From NCBI RefSeq assembly GCF_900106955.1, contig NZ_FNNI01000003.1, positions 62,001 through 126,000 of the forward strand: a stretch of 64,000 bases of DNA, written 5' to 3'. The position numbers were made by a program, and so were the translations under genes. The notes beneath the pieces are model-generated. The model ran no database searches and had not been told where the DNA came from. It worked only from the letters and a program-made list of their open reading frames with translations. This document shows, in pieces, positions 8,242-16,729 of this stretch (position 1 is its first letter; every line of letters begins with the position of its first letter). The stretch is from Aidingimonas halophila (GTDB lineage Bacteria; Pseudomonadota; Gammaproteobacteria; Pseudomonadales; Halomonadaceae).

Positions 8242-10868
8242 ATATCCTCGAACACCGGGCCCTGCGGGGGCCGAACTACTACAGCCGCTATCCGGCCATC
8301 TTCATGCGTCTGGACATCGAGGACCTCGAGGAGAAGCCAAGCGATCTCGTCCCCGGTATCGCCGAGCGGCTTACCGCTCTGCTGCCGACCCTGCAGGAAC
8401 ACCGCTGCTCCGTGGGCAGGCCCGGCGGCTTCCTCGAGCGGCTGGAGCGTGGCACCTGGGCCGGCCATGTGGTCGAACACGTCGCCATCGAGCTGCAGAA
8501 CCTGATCGGCTTTTCCGTGGGCTACGGCAAGACCATCGACAGCTACGAGCCGGGAATCTACAACGTCGTTTACCGCTACCGGGACGAAGCCTGCGGCCTG
8601 GCGGCCGGGGTCGAAGCCGTCGAGCTGGTCGCCCGGCTGTTTCATGGCGGCGAGATCGACATGCCGGCGATCATCGCCCGCCTCAAGGCAGTACGCGACA
8701 CCCATATGCTGGGGCCCTCCACCGCCTCGATCGTTGCAGCCGCCGAGCGGCGTGGCATCCCTCATATCCGCTTGAGTGACGAGAACAGCTACATCCAGTT
8801 GGGTCACGGCCATCGCCAGCAGCGGATTCAGGCAACGGTGACCTGCCATACGGACCTGATCGGCTATGGTATTGCCGACGACAAGGCCTGGACGAAGCAG
8901 GTGCTCGGCGATGCCGGCATTCCGGTTCCCCACGGCCGGGTCTGTACCTCTATCGATGACGCCCTTGATGCCGCGCGCGACATCGGCTATCCCGTCGCAG
9001 TGAAGCCGCTGATCGGCAACCACGGCCGCGGCGTGAGCACCGGCATCGATGATGACCAGACCCTGCGTGAGGCCTTCGGCATTGCCGCCCATCGCGGCCC
9101 TTCGGTGATCGTCGAGCAATACATCAAGGGCGAGGATCATCGCCTGCTGGTCATCGACAGCAAGCTGGTGGCCGCCGCCAGGCGACGACCGGCCCATGTG
9201 ATCGGTGATGGAGTCGCCACGCTGCAGGCCCTGGTCGACAGGGAGAACCAGGACCCGCGTCGCGGCATCGGGCACGAAAACCTGCTCACGCAGATCCAGT
9301 TGGACGAACAGTCGCAGCGGCTGATCGACCAGCAGAACCTGACCCTGCACAGCGTGATTCCGAAGAACGCGATCGTCTATCTGAAGCCCACGGCAAACTT
9401 GAGCACCGGAGGTACGGCCACGGACGTGACCGACGATGTCCACCCGGAGGTACGCTATGCGGCAGAGCGCATCGCGCGCCTGGTCGGGCTGGACATCATC
9501 GGCATCGATCTGCTGGCCGAGACCCTGACCCGGCCACTGGAGGAGCAGTCCGCCGCGGTGGTCGAGGTCAATGCCGGGCCCGGCTTTCGCATGCACCTGT
9601 CACCCACCCACGGCACCGGCCGCGATGTCGGCCAGCATGTGATCGACATGCTGTTTCCCGACCCCGAGAGCAATGCGCGCATTCCCATCGTCGCGGTCAC
9701 CGGCACCAACGGCAAGACGACCACGGTGCGTCTTATCTCCCACCTGCTGCGCCAGGCGGGTCGCAACGTCGGCATGGCCTGCACCGGCGCCATCGAGATC
9801 GACAACCACGTCATCATGCGCGGCGACTACAGCGGCCCCCAGGCGGCCAGCATCGTGCTGCGCGAACCCACCGTCGAATCCGCCATTCTCGAGGTCGCCC
9901 GCGGGGGCATCATGCGCCGCGGACTAGGGTTCGACGAGTGCGACGTGGGGGTGCTGCTCAATATCGCCAGCGACCACCTGGGCGAGCACGACATCCAGAC
10001 CCTGGACGAACTGGCACGCTGCAAGACGGTGGTGATCGATGCCGTGAGCCAGAGCGGCACCGCCGTGCTCAATGCCGACGACCCACGTGTCCTGGCCGGC
10101 CGGGAGTGGGTGCGTGGCGAGACCATCCTCTTCACCATGGATCCCGAAGCGCGGCCGGTCCGGCAGCACGTCCGCGAACACGGAGTGGCTTTCACGGTCC
10201 ACGATGAACGCATCGTGATGCGTCAGGGCCATGTCGAGGCCGAGGTGATCCCGGTCCTGGACGTGCCGATCACCTTCGAGGGACACGCCCGCTTCAACGT
10301 CGCCAACGCCCTCGCCGCCAGCGCGGCCGCCTATGCCCTGGGGCTCTCCATCGCCGATATCCAGAGGGGTCTGCAGACCTTCCATCCCACCCCCGGACAG
10401 AATCCCGGCCGCACCAACCTCATCGAAGCTGACGGCATCAAGGTCCTCATCGACTACGGGCATAACGTGCCGGCCCTCGAGGCCCTCGGCGAGCTGGTCA
10501 GCCGGATCCCGGCGGGGCGACGCATCAGCGTGGCCAGCGCCCCGGGCAATCGCCGCGACGAGGATCTGTTCAAACTGGGCACCCTACTCGCGCACATGCA
10601 TGACATCGTCTACATCTACGAGACCGATCCTCGTGGTCGCACGCCCGGCGAAGCCGCCGGCCTGCTGCGCGACGGCGCCGAGTCGGTGGGTAGTACCTGT
10701 AGGGTAGAGATCATCATGGATGAGGCCCGGGCCGTCGACCGGGCCTTCGACGAGGCCGGCGAAGGTGACCTGCTGGTACTGCTGATCGATGACATCACCG
10801 GGGCCATCGAGCGCTTCCAGGGCCGGCGCTTCTCGCTATCCGCCGAATCCACTGGCGAGTCGGCCTGA
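8238..10868 (+). CDS. cphA: Cyanophycin synthetase (CphA1 type)
   Basis: 876 residues with the three-part CphA architecture: an N-terminal domain (1-160); an ATP-grasp domain with the nucleotide-binding KPLIGNHGRGVSTG at residue 256; and a C-terminal Mur-ligase-like domain with the P-loop VTGTNGKTTT at residues 487-496. The later DYGHN and SAPGNRRDED stretches are typical of the Mur-like C-domain. It adds Asp to the backbone and Arg to the side chain, with two ATP used per dipeptide. Full length argues for CphA1 rather than the shorter CphA2, which re-uses beta-Asp-Arg. It overlaps cphB by 4 bp and iadA by 1 bp, so the three are co-translated. Confidence 0.96.
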   Translation: MNILEHRALRGPNYYSRYPAIFMRLDIEDLEEKPSDLVPGIAERLTALLPTLQEHRCSVGRPGGFLERLERGTWAGHVVEHVAIELQNLIGFSVGYGKTIDSYEPGIYNVVYRYRDEACGLAAGVEAVELVARLFHGGEIDMPAIIARLKAVRDTHMLGPSTASIVAAAERRGIPHIRLSDENSYIQLGHGHRQQRIQATVTCHTDLIGYGIADDKAWTKQVLGDAGIPVPHGRVCTSIDDALDAARDIGYPVAVKPLIGNHGRGVSTGIDDDQTLREAFGIAAHRGPSVIVEQYIKGEDHRLLVIDSKLVAAARRRPAHVIGDGVATLQALVDRENQDPRRGIGHENLLTQIQLDEQSQRLIDQQNLTLHSVIPKNAIVYLKPTANLSTGGTATDVTDDVHPEVRYAAERIARLVGLDIIGIDLLAETLTRPLEEQSAAVVEVNAGPGFRMHLSPTHGTGRDVGQHVIDMLFPDPESNARIPIVAVTGTNGKTTTVRLISHLLRQAGRNVGMACTGAIEIDNHVIMRGDYSGPQAASIVLREPTVESAILEVARGGIMRRGLGFDECDVGVLLNIASDHLGEHDIQTLDELARCKTVVIDAVSQSGTAVLNADDPRVLAGREWVRGETILFTMDPEARPVRQHVREHGVAFTVHDERIVMRQGHVEAEVIPVLDVPITFEGHARFNVANALAASAAAYALGLSIADIQRGLQTFHPTPGQNPGRTNLIEADGIKVLIDYGHNVPALEALGELVSRIPAGRRISVASAPGNRRDEDLFKLGTLLAHMHDIVYIYETDPRGRTPGEAAGLLRDGAESVGSTCRVEIIMDEARAVDRAFDEAGEGDLLVLLIDDITGAIERFQGRRFSLSAESTGESA

Positions 10869-12034
10869 TGGAAAGGGCAGACGAGCGCCTGCTGACGCTG
10901 CTGCGGGTGGGGCGTATCCAGGCGCCGGAACCGCTTGCGGCCACCGACATCCTGATTGCCGACGGCCGCATCGCCGCCCTGGGGCGCGACCTGGCGATTC
11001 CGACGGGCTGGCCGGTCGAGGTGATCGAGGCACGTGACCTCATCGCCGTGCCCGCCTTCATCGACCAGCACGTCCACGTGACGGGAGGCGGCGGCGAAGG
11101 CGGCTGCGCTACCCGCTGCCCGGCGATCAGCGCCGCCGAGATCGCCGTCATGGGTATCGGCACCGTGGTGGGAGTGCTGGGCACCGACGGCATCAGTCGC
11201 TCGCCGGCGGACCTGCTGGCCAAGGTGCGTGGGCTCAAGGCCGAAGGCATCGCGGCCTATATGTACACGGGGTCGTATCGCGTACCGCCACCGACCCTCA
11301 CCGGCGACGTGCAGCGTGATCTGGCCTGGATCCCCGAGGTCATCGGTCTGGGCGAGCTGGCGATCTCGGATCATCGCTCCAGCCAGCCCAGCCATCACGA
11401 GATCGCCCGGCTGGTCAGCGAGGCACGCGTCGGTGGCATGCTGGCCGGCAAACGCGGCATCTGCCACTTTCATGTCGGCGATGGGCAGCGGGGGCTCGAG
11501 CCGCTGCGCAGGCTGCTCGCGGAGACCGAGATTCCCGCCGAGCAGGTGATCCCCACCCACGTGAACCGCCACCGCACCCTGCTCGAGGAGGCCGCCGACT
11601 ATGCGCTCGCCTTCGAGGCCAGCGTGGACGTCACTGCCTTCGACGAGGTCGGCGAGGAGGACATTTCCGCCTTCGATGCGGTGGCGCGGCTGCTCGACCG
11701 CGGCGTACCGGTAACCCGACTCACCATGAGCTCCGACTGCAACGGCAGCCTGCCCGAGTTCGATGCCCAGGGCGGCTACATCGGCATGCGCGTGGCACGC
11801 AACACCGCCCTGATCGCGGATTGGCAGCGCCTGGTCAACGAAGCGGTGCTGCCAATCGATCAGGCTCTGGGCCTGATCGGCGCGAACGTGGCAAGGGTGT
11901 TGGGCCTGGAGGCTCACAAGGGGCACCTGGCCGTGGGGTTCGATGCCGACATCACGCTGATCGACGACGATCTCCAGCCGCAACAGACCTTCGTGGCCGG
12001 GAAGCGACTCTACGCCAGAGACCTCTCGCCGTAG
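10868..12034 (+). CDS. iadA: Isoaspartyl (beta-aspartyl) dipeptidase
   Basis: 388 residues of the amidohydrolase superfamily: metal ligands in DQHVHVTGGGGEGG (His68, His70), MYTGSYR, PTHVNRH, and the catalytic Asp in MSSDCNGS. IadA-type enzymes cleave beta-aspartyl dipeptides. Here the likely substrate is beta-Asp-Arg released by the cyanophycinase two genes upstream, giving free Asp and Arg. The ATG overlaps the cphA stop (TGATG), which strengthens the functional link. Length and motifs match the family. Confidence 0.93.
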   Translation: MERADERLLTLLRVGRIQAPEPLAATDILIADGRIAALGRDLAIPTGWPVEVIEARDLIAVPAFIDQHVHVTGGGGEGGCATRCPAISAAEIAVMGIGTVVGVLGTDGISRSPADLLAKVRGLKAEGIAAYMYTGSYRVPPPTLTGDVQRDLAWIPEVIGLGELAISDHRSSQPSHHEIARLVSEARVGGMLAGKRGICHFHVGDGQRGLEPLRRLLAETEIPAEQVIPTHVNRHRTLLEEAADYALAFEASVDVTAFDEVGEEDISAFDAVARLLDRGVPVTRLTMSSDCNGSLPEFDAQGGYIGMRVARNTALIADWQRLVNEAVLPIDQALGLIGANVARVLGLEAHKGHLAVGFDADITLIDDDLQPQQTFVAGKRLYARDLSP

Positions 12035-12067
12035 TGTCGTGCAGGCCTGCCGAAGCCCCCGCGTCCG

Positions 12068-12460
12068 TCAGCCGCCGGCCAACCAGGATAACGGGCTGTG
12101 CCGTATCGCCGCGCCGACCATGTAGACGAATACCAATATCGCCGCGACCGCGCCGATACCTCGTTGTAGCGGCGTGCGCCCGCGTTTGATGGCGATCGTG
12201 CCCAAGACGATGTAGACCACCAGTGCGATCAGCTTGGCAGTCAGCCATGGGTGTTGATGCGGCCAGAACCGCAGCATCACCATCAAGGTGACGCCAAGGG
12301 CCAACAGTGCCGTGTCGATGACGTGCGGTGCAATACGCACCCAGCGGAGCTCAAGCCGTGGCGATTCGATCACCGACCACCAGGCGCGCACGATGAACAA
12401 CGCAAGACTCAGCGCGGCGGCGGTCATGTGCAGATGCTTGATCAGAAAATACGTGGCCAT
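12068..12460 (-). CDS. SirB2-family membrane protein
   Basis: 130 residues, four predicted membrane helices, with YFLIKHLHMTAAALSL and the charged turn IESPRLELRWVRIAPHVIDTALLALGV typical of the SirB2 (invasion regulator homologue) family. The start at 12460 is chosen since MATYFLIKHLH is the usual N-terminus; an in-frame ATG lies 24 bp upstream. It is the last gene in line after hmp and nnrS (53 bp gap), so it is probably co-expressed with the NO response genes. Biochemical function unknown; conserved His residues could bind haem or metal (inference). Confidence 0.8.
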   Translation of the reverse strand: MATYFLIKHLHMTAAALSLALFIVRAWWSVIESPRLELRWVRIAPHVIDTALLALGVTLMVMLRFWPHQHPWLTAKLIALVVYIVLGTIAIKRGRTPLQRGIGAVAAILVFVYMVGAAIRHSPLSWLAGG

Positions 12461-12513
12461 ATGCGGGTGTTCCCTGCAGTACACCGGTAATCACTATTTC
12501 ACCCTGCCAGTGC

Positions 12514-13737
12514 TCAACCTGCCTGACCATCGGCACGAGGCGTGGCAAGCAACCTCGCATAGCGCCACACGAATAGTGTGAATGCCAGCACCCAGCACAG
12601 CACACTCATGCTCAATGTCCAAGGCAAGAGTTGCGGCCAGATGACCGGCAACAGTGCACGCAGCACCGCCGCCAGCAGCAGCATCCCCAATGCCACGCCG
12701 ATACCGGGCAGCGTGCGGATCGCGCGGCCGGTATGTCCCAGCGACACTCGCGCCATCATCGCCAGCATCATCGTTCCCATACCGCCAACGGCAATGGCAT
12801 GCAGCGCCAATGAGGCGTCGAGGAGACCGAGGGACGCTGCCCCCCACATTGCCAATCCCAGGCAGACGAAAGCATAGCTGGCATGCAACCCCCACAACAG
12901 AGGCTCCTTCAGACAATACAGCCCTTTCCAGCGGCATAGTCGCCAGGCATTGGCAATGGCGGCTGCCAGGGCCACGATCGCCATGGGCGGGCCAGGCAAC
13001 GCAACCAGCACATCGAACCAAAGCAGGATCACCAACAGTGTGACCGAGCCTACCGCGATCGTCTCGAGCCAGGGTCGGGGCGTGGGTTGTGCGATGCCCA
13101 AGCGACGCGCGGTGAAGAAAGGAATGACCCGGCCACCCAATACCACCATCAGCAACGTCATGAGCAGGATCGCAATGTGCGCCCCCTCTCGCACCGCCTG
13201 TCCATCGAACTGGATAGCGCCCCAGTGCATCAGGCCATTGGCAGCCGACAGCAGCAACAACATGGGCAGAAAGATCAGGTTACGCCATTGGCGCACACGA
13301 ATGACGGACAAGGCCAATATGGCCGCTGCTGCAGGCAGGAAAGCGATATCCAGCAGCGCCAGCCAGACGGCAGACGCATCCGGCGGCACTGCGAGCAGTA
13401 GTCGCCCCATCAGCCACAAGAGCACCAGTGCGAACAGCGACCCTCCCGATAGCCCCGGCCGACCGGTCCAGTTCTGCACGGCGGTGAGCAGAAAACCGAC
13501 CACAATCGCCGCGCCGAATCCGAACAGCATCTCATGCTGATGCCACCACAGCATCCCGCCATAGGGCGATAGCAGCATTTCCCCATGCCAGAATCCGCCC
13601 CATAACAGCATCGCGACCAGGCTGAATATCGCTCCGAGCAAGAAGAAGGGCCGGAAGGCCAGCCGCCATAGCGGCATGGCCTGCACGAGCGAACGCCGTT
13701 TCGTGCCCCCGGTCGCTGGCTCGAACCCGGATGTCAT
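12514..13737 (-). CDS. nnrS: NnrS family haem-copper membrane protein
   Basis: 407 residues, about 12 membrane helices. The N-terminus LWRLAFRPFFLLGAIFS and the WWHQHEMLFGFGAAIVVGFLLTAVQNWTG region are the NnrS signature, with conserved His residues thought to hold haem and copper. NnrS protects against NO and nitrosative stress, reducing dinitrosyl-iron formation. The ATG overlaps the hmp stop by 1 bp (TGATG), so it is translated with the NO dioxygenase from the same sigma-54-type promoter. Confidence 0.92.
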   Translation of the reverse strand: MTSGFEPATGGTKRRSLVQAMPLWRLAFRPFFLLGAIFSLVAMLLWGGFWHGEMLLSPYGGMLWWHQHEMLFGFGAAIVVGFLLTAVQNWTGRPGLSGGSLFALVLLWLMGRLLLAVPPDASAVWLALLDIAFLPAAAAILALSVIRVRQWRNLIFLPMLLLLSAANGLMHWGAIQFDGQAVREGAHIAILLMTLLMVVLGGRVIPFFTARRLGIAQPTPRPWLETIAVGSVTLLVILLWFDVLVALPGPPMAIVALAAAIANAWRLCRWKGLYCLKEPLLWGLHASYAFVCLGLAMWGAASLGLLDASLALHAIAVGGMGTMMLAMMARVSLGHTGRAIRTLPGIGVALGMLLLAAVLRALLPVIWPQLLPWTLSMSVLCWVLAFTLFVWRYARLLATPRADGQAG

Positions 13738-14921
13738 CAGGCGGCCTCGAGTGCCCGCGAGGGGCCGAAGTGTTCAAAGTGACGATGCGACTCCGGCACA
13801 CCCAGTGCGGCCAGGTATTGGTCGACCGCCACCATGAACCCCTGCGGCCCGACGAAGTAACAATGAGGGTCGCCCTCGGGGAGGTAACGTGCCAGCAATT
13901 CACGATTGACGCGTCCGACGTGATCCACCCGGGTATCGTCAGTCGCCTTTTCATAGAGCGTGACGACCTGTAGTTGCTGAGGAAAGTCGCGAGCCAGGGT
14001 ATCGACATGGTCACCGAATGCGTGATGATCACGATCCAGGGCAGCATGCAGATAGACGACCTGACGTCCCTGTTCGAGTGCCTCACGCAGTATCGGCAGC
14101 ATCGGGGTCTGTCCGACGCCGCCACTCAACAGCATGACCGGCTCGTGGCCTTCCTCGGGCAACGTCAGATCGCCGGCGGGGGGCAGCAGATCGATGCGAT
14201 CGCCGACCGTGAGCACATCATGGAAGTGTCGGCTTACGACGCCATCGTCTTCTCGCTTGATCGAAATTCGATAGCTGCGTCCGTTAGGGTACGCCGACAG
14301 GCTGTAATGGCGGTAGACCGGTTCGCCATCGATCATCACCCGTACGCCGATGAACTGGCCGGGTTGAAAGTCCGCTACCGGGCCGCCATCCTCCGGTTCG
14401 AGCACAAAGGAGCGAATCACCGCACTCTCCTGGCGCGTCTCGACAAGACGGAAGGGACGCGTGCCACGCCAACCACCTGGCGCATCAGCGAATTCTTGAT
14501 AGCGCTGACTTTCCAGATCGATCAGCAGGGCCGCCAACTCCTCGTAGAGCGCTCCCCAGGCATCGGCCACCTCGTCGGTCACGGCATCGCCCAGCACCTC
14601 ACCGATGGCAGCCATCAGGCATTCACCGACGATCGGATACTGATACGGCTGGATATTCAGCGACACATGCTTGTTGACCACCGTTTCCAACACCTGACGG
14701 GCACGGGCAGGTTCCTGACGCAGCTGGACATAGGCCAGTACCGAGCCGGCCAGAGCGCGAGGCTGACCACCATTGACCTGATGCGCCTGGTTGAACAGCG
14801 GTTTGACCTCGGGATAGCGCTCGAACATCAATGGATAGAAGCGCTGGGTAATGGTATTCAGGTGCTCGGCGACGACCGGGGCGGTCGCCTCGATGACGCG
14901 TTCCTGCTCTTTTGTCAGCAT
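13737..14921 (-). CDS. hmp: Flavohaemoprotein, nitric oxide dioxygenase
   Basis: 394 residues: globin domain (1-140; MLTKEQERVIEATAPVVAEH start, proximal His in NKHVSLNIQPYQYPIVG), FAD domain (RHYSLSAYPN, FAD-binding RxYS) and NAD domain (LLSGGVGQTPM; C-terminal HFEHFGPS). It oxidises NO to nitrate using O2 and NAD(P)H. The start at 14921 is supported by the normal Hmp N-terminus and by the sigma-54-like promoter at 14971-14986, which lies inside the longer alternative frame and so argues against a more upstream start. It is followed by nnrS with a 1-bp overlap. Confidence 0.96.
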   Translation of the reverse strand: MLTKEQERVIEATAPVVAEHLNTITQRFYPLMFERYPEVKPLFNQAHQVNGGQPRALAGSVLAYVQLRQEPARARQVLETVVNKHVSLNIQPYQYPIVGECLMAAIGEVLGDAVTDEVADAWGALYEELAALLIDLESQRYQEFADAPGGWRGTRPFRLVETRQESAVIRSFVLEPEDGGPVADFQPGQFIGVRVMIDGEPVYRHYSLSAYPNGRSYRISIKREDDGVVSRHFHDVLTVGDRIDLLPPAGDLTLPEEGHEPVMLLSGGVGQTPMLPILREALEQGRQVVYLHAALDRDHHAFGDHVDTLARDFPQQLQVVTLYEKATDDTRVDHVGRVNRELLARYLPEGDPHCYFVGPQGFMVAVDQYLAALGVPESHRHFEHFGPSRALEAA

Positions 14922-14970
14922 GGCGTTGCTAACCCTCTCATCTATAGTGTTCACAATGACACTCTGAATG

Positions 14971-14986
14971 AGCAAGGCGCGTTCCA
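14971..14986 (-). promoter_or_regulatory. Candidate sigma-54 promoter of hmp-nnrS
   Basis: Read on the minus strand, TGGAACGCGCCTTGCT matches the -24/-12 consensus TGGCACGNNNNTTGCT at all but one position, with exact spacing. A start about 12 nt past the -12 GC would fall near 14960, leaving a leader of about 40 nt before the hmp ATG. The AAA+ activator norR is divergent, and NorR acts only with sigma-54. Confidence 0.8.
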
Positions 14987-15093
14987 TTTCGTATCGATGC
15001 GACACTTCGCCACATCAAGGTCCGCCAAGCCCGGCATGACACTGATTGGCCAATGACGCACCCAGACCACATGCATCGAACCTGGCGAGTCAT

Positions 15094-15119
15094 GTCATTA
15101 TGACTAGTGTCAAAAAGAC
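15094..15119. promoter_or_regulatory. Two NorR-type binding sites (GT-N7-AC)
   Basis: Two inverted repeats fit the NorR core GT-N7-AC: GTCATTATGAC (15094-15104) and GTCAAAAAGAC (15109-15119), centres 15 bp apart. They lie about 135-160 bp upstream of the inferred hmp start site and 50-75 bp before norR, suiting an enhancer that also permits autoregulation. A weaker TGTTA-N6-TAACA repeat follows at 15125-15140. Confidence 0.72.
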
Positions 15120-15168
15120 AGTATTGTTATCATTTTAACAACGATCGTCACTATCGACAGGTCCATCA

Positions 15169-16722
15169 ATGACCGAATTTTTGAAAGCATTGCGCACCCT
15201 GCTCGCCCATCTCGCCGATAACGAGGCCACCGAGACGCAGTGGGCAACCCTGTTGCAAACCCTGGTGGGTGGCTTCCCTGCCGATGCCAGCACGCTGATG
15301 GTCACCGATGGCGAAGCCTTGCGGCCTGTCGCGCTACTGGGGTTGAACGAGGAAGTGCGCGGTCGTCGCTTCGTTTTGCATGATCATCCCAGGCTCGCCG
15401 CCATTGCCAGCCATCCCGGGGTATGTCGCTTTCCTCAGGACAGCCCGCTGCCCGACCCGTTCGACGGCCTGATCGACGACGATCTCAGTGAAGTGCACGA
15501 CTGCCTCGGCGTGGCACTGCGTGATGGCGACCGTCTGACCGGCCTGCTGACACTGGATGCGCTCACGCCGGGAAGCCTGGACAGCCTGGATGACGATCAG
15601 TTATCGACCATCGCCCAACTGCTTGGCACCTGCCTGCGACTGGCCGAACAGCTTCGGACGACACGCACACGCCTCAACGAGGCCCTGGCTCAGGAACAGC
15701 CATCAGACGTCAACTGGCATTGGAACAGCCGTGCCATGCGCCAACTCGACGAGGCGATCGAACTGGTCGCCCCCACCGACATGAGTGTGCTGTTGCATGG
15801 CGAAACGGGGGTCGGCAAGGAGTTGGCGGTGCGGGCGCTGCATCAACGCTCTCGCCGCCATCAGGGGCCATTGATAAAGGTCAACTGTGCCGCCCTGCCT
15901 GAAAGCCTGATTGAAAGCGAGCTATTCGGCCATCGGCGAGGGGCGTTCTCCGGCGCCACCCAGGATAGACGAGGCCACTTCGCCATGGCGGATGGCGGCA
16001 CCCTGATGCTCGACGAGATCGGAGAACTCCCGCTATCGCTTCAGCCCAAGCTGCTGCGAGTGTTGCAGGAAGGGGAGATCCAGCCGTTGGGCAGCGAGCG
16101 CCCCCAACGGGTCGATGTCCGCGTCGTCGCCGTCACCAACCGTGACTTGGGTGCCGAAGCCGACGCGGGACGTTTCCGCCAGGATCTCTACCACCGACTC
16201 AGCGCCTTTCCTCTGCGAGTGCCTCCGCTGCGCGAACGGCCCGAGGACATTCCCCTGCTGGCCGGCCATTTTCTCGAAGCCAACCGGATCCGACTGGGAC
16301 TGAACAACCTGCGGCTCGATCAGGATGCCGAAACGGTACTTTTCACCTGGCATTGGCCCGGCAATGTTCGTGAGCTGGAACATACACTGGCACGGGCGGC
16401 GTTGCGGGCACTCGGCGAACGCGCGCCCGTGGCCACCAGCGAACAGCGTCAGGCCGTCGCGCTCATCACGCGCGACCATCTGGACCTTCACAGTGACAGC
16501 CGCTCGACTTCACTCGGCAACCCCTCGGACACGCTGACTGCAGCGGCGCCCCCCGCCATGGAACCGCTACCGCTGCGGGAAGCAACCGATGCGTTCCAAC
16601 GCCACCACATTCAGGCAACGCTCAATGCATATGACGGCAACTGGGCAGCCGCAGCACGCTCGCTGAACATCGATCCGGGCAACCTTCACCGTCAGGCCAA
16701 GCGATTGGGGTTGAAGCGCTAG
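15169..16722 (+). CDS. norR: NO-responsive sigma-54 activator NorR (FhpR-like)
   Basis: 517 residues: N-terminal GAF domain (about 1-165) that in NorR carries the NO-sensing non-haem iron; AAA+ domain with Walker A GETGVGKE (211-218), sigma-54 contact loop GAFSGA (258-263, Ser replacing the usual Thr) and Walker B LMLDEIGE (279-286); C-terminal Fis-type helix-turn-helix ending NLHRQAKRLGLKR. Divergent from hmp-nnrS, which it most likely activates, as FhpR does for fhp in Pseudomonas. Its stop lies 7 bp from the convergent hemN stop. Confidence 0.94.
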   Translation: MTEFLKALRTLLAHLADNEATETQWATLLQTLVGGFPADASTLMVTDGEALRPVALLGLNEEVRGRRFVLHDHPRLAAIASHPGVCRFPQDSPLPDPFDGLIDDDLSEVHDCLGVALRDGDRLTGLLTLDALTPGSLDSLDDDQLSTIAQLLGTCLRLAEQLRTTRTRLNEALAQEQPSDVNWHWNSRAMRQLDEAIELVAPTDMSVLLHGETGVGKELAVRALHQRSRRHQGPLIKVNCAALPESLIESELFGHRRGAFSGATQDRRGHFAMADGGTLMLDEIGELPLSLQPKLLRVLQEGEIQPLGSERPQRVDVRVVAVTNRDLGAEADAGRFRQDLYHRLSAFPLRVPPLRERPEDIPLLAGHFLEANRIRLGLNNLRLDQDAETVLFTWHWPGNVRELEHTLARAALRALGERAPVATSEQRQAVALITRDHLDLHSDSRSTSLGNPSDTLTAAAPPAMEPLPLREATDAFQRHHIQATLNAYDGNWAAAARSLNIDPGNLHRQAKRLGLKR

Positions 16723-16729
16723 CCAATTC

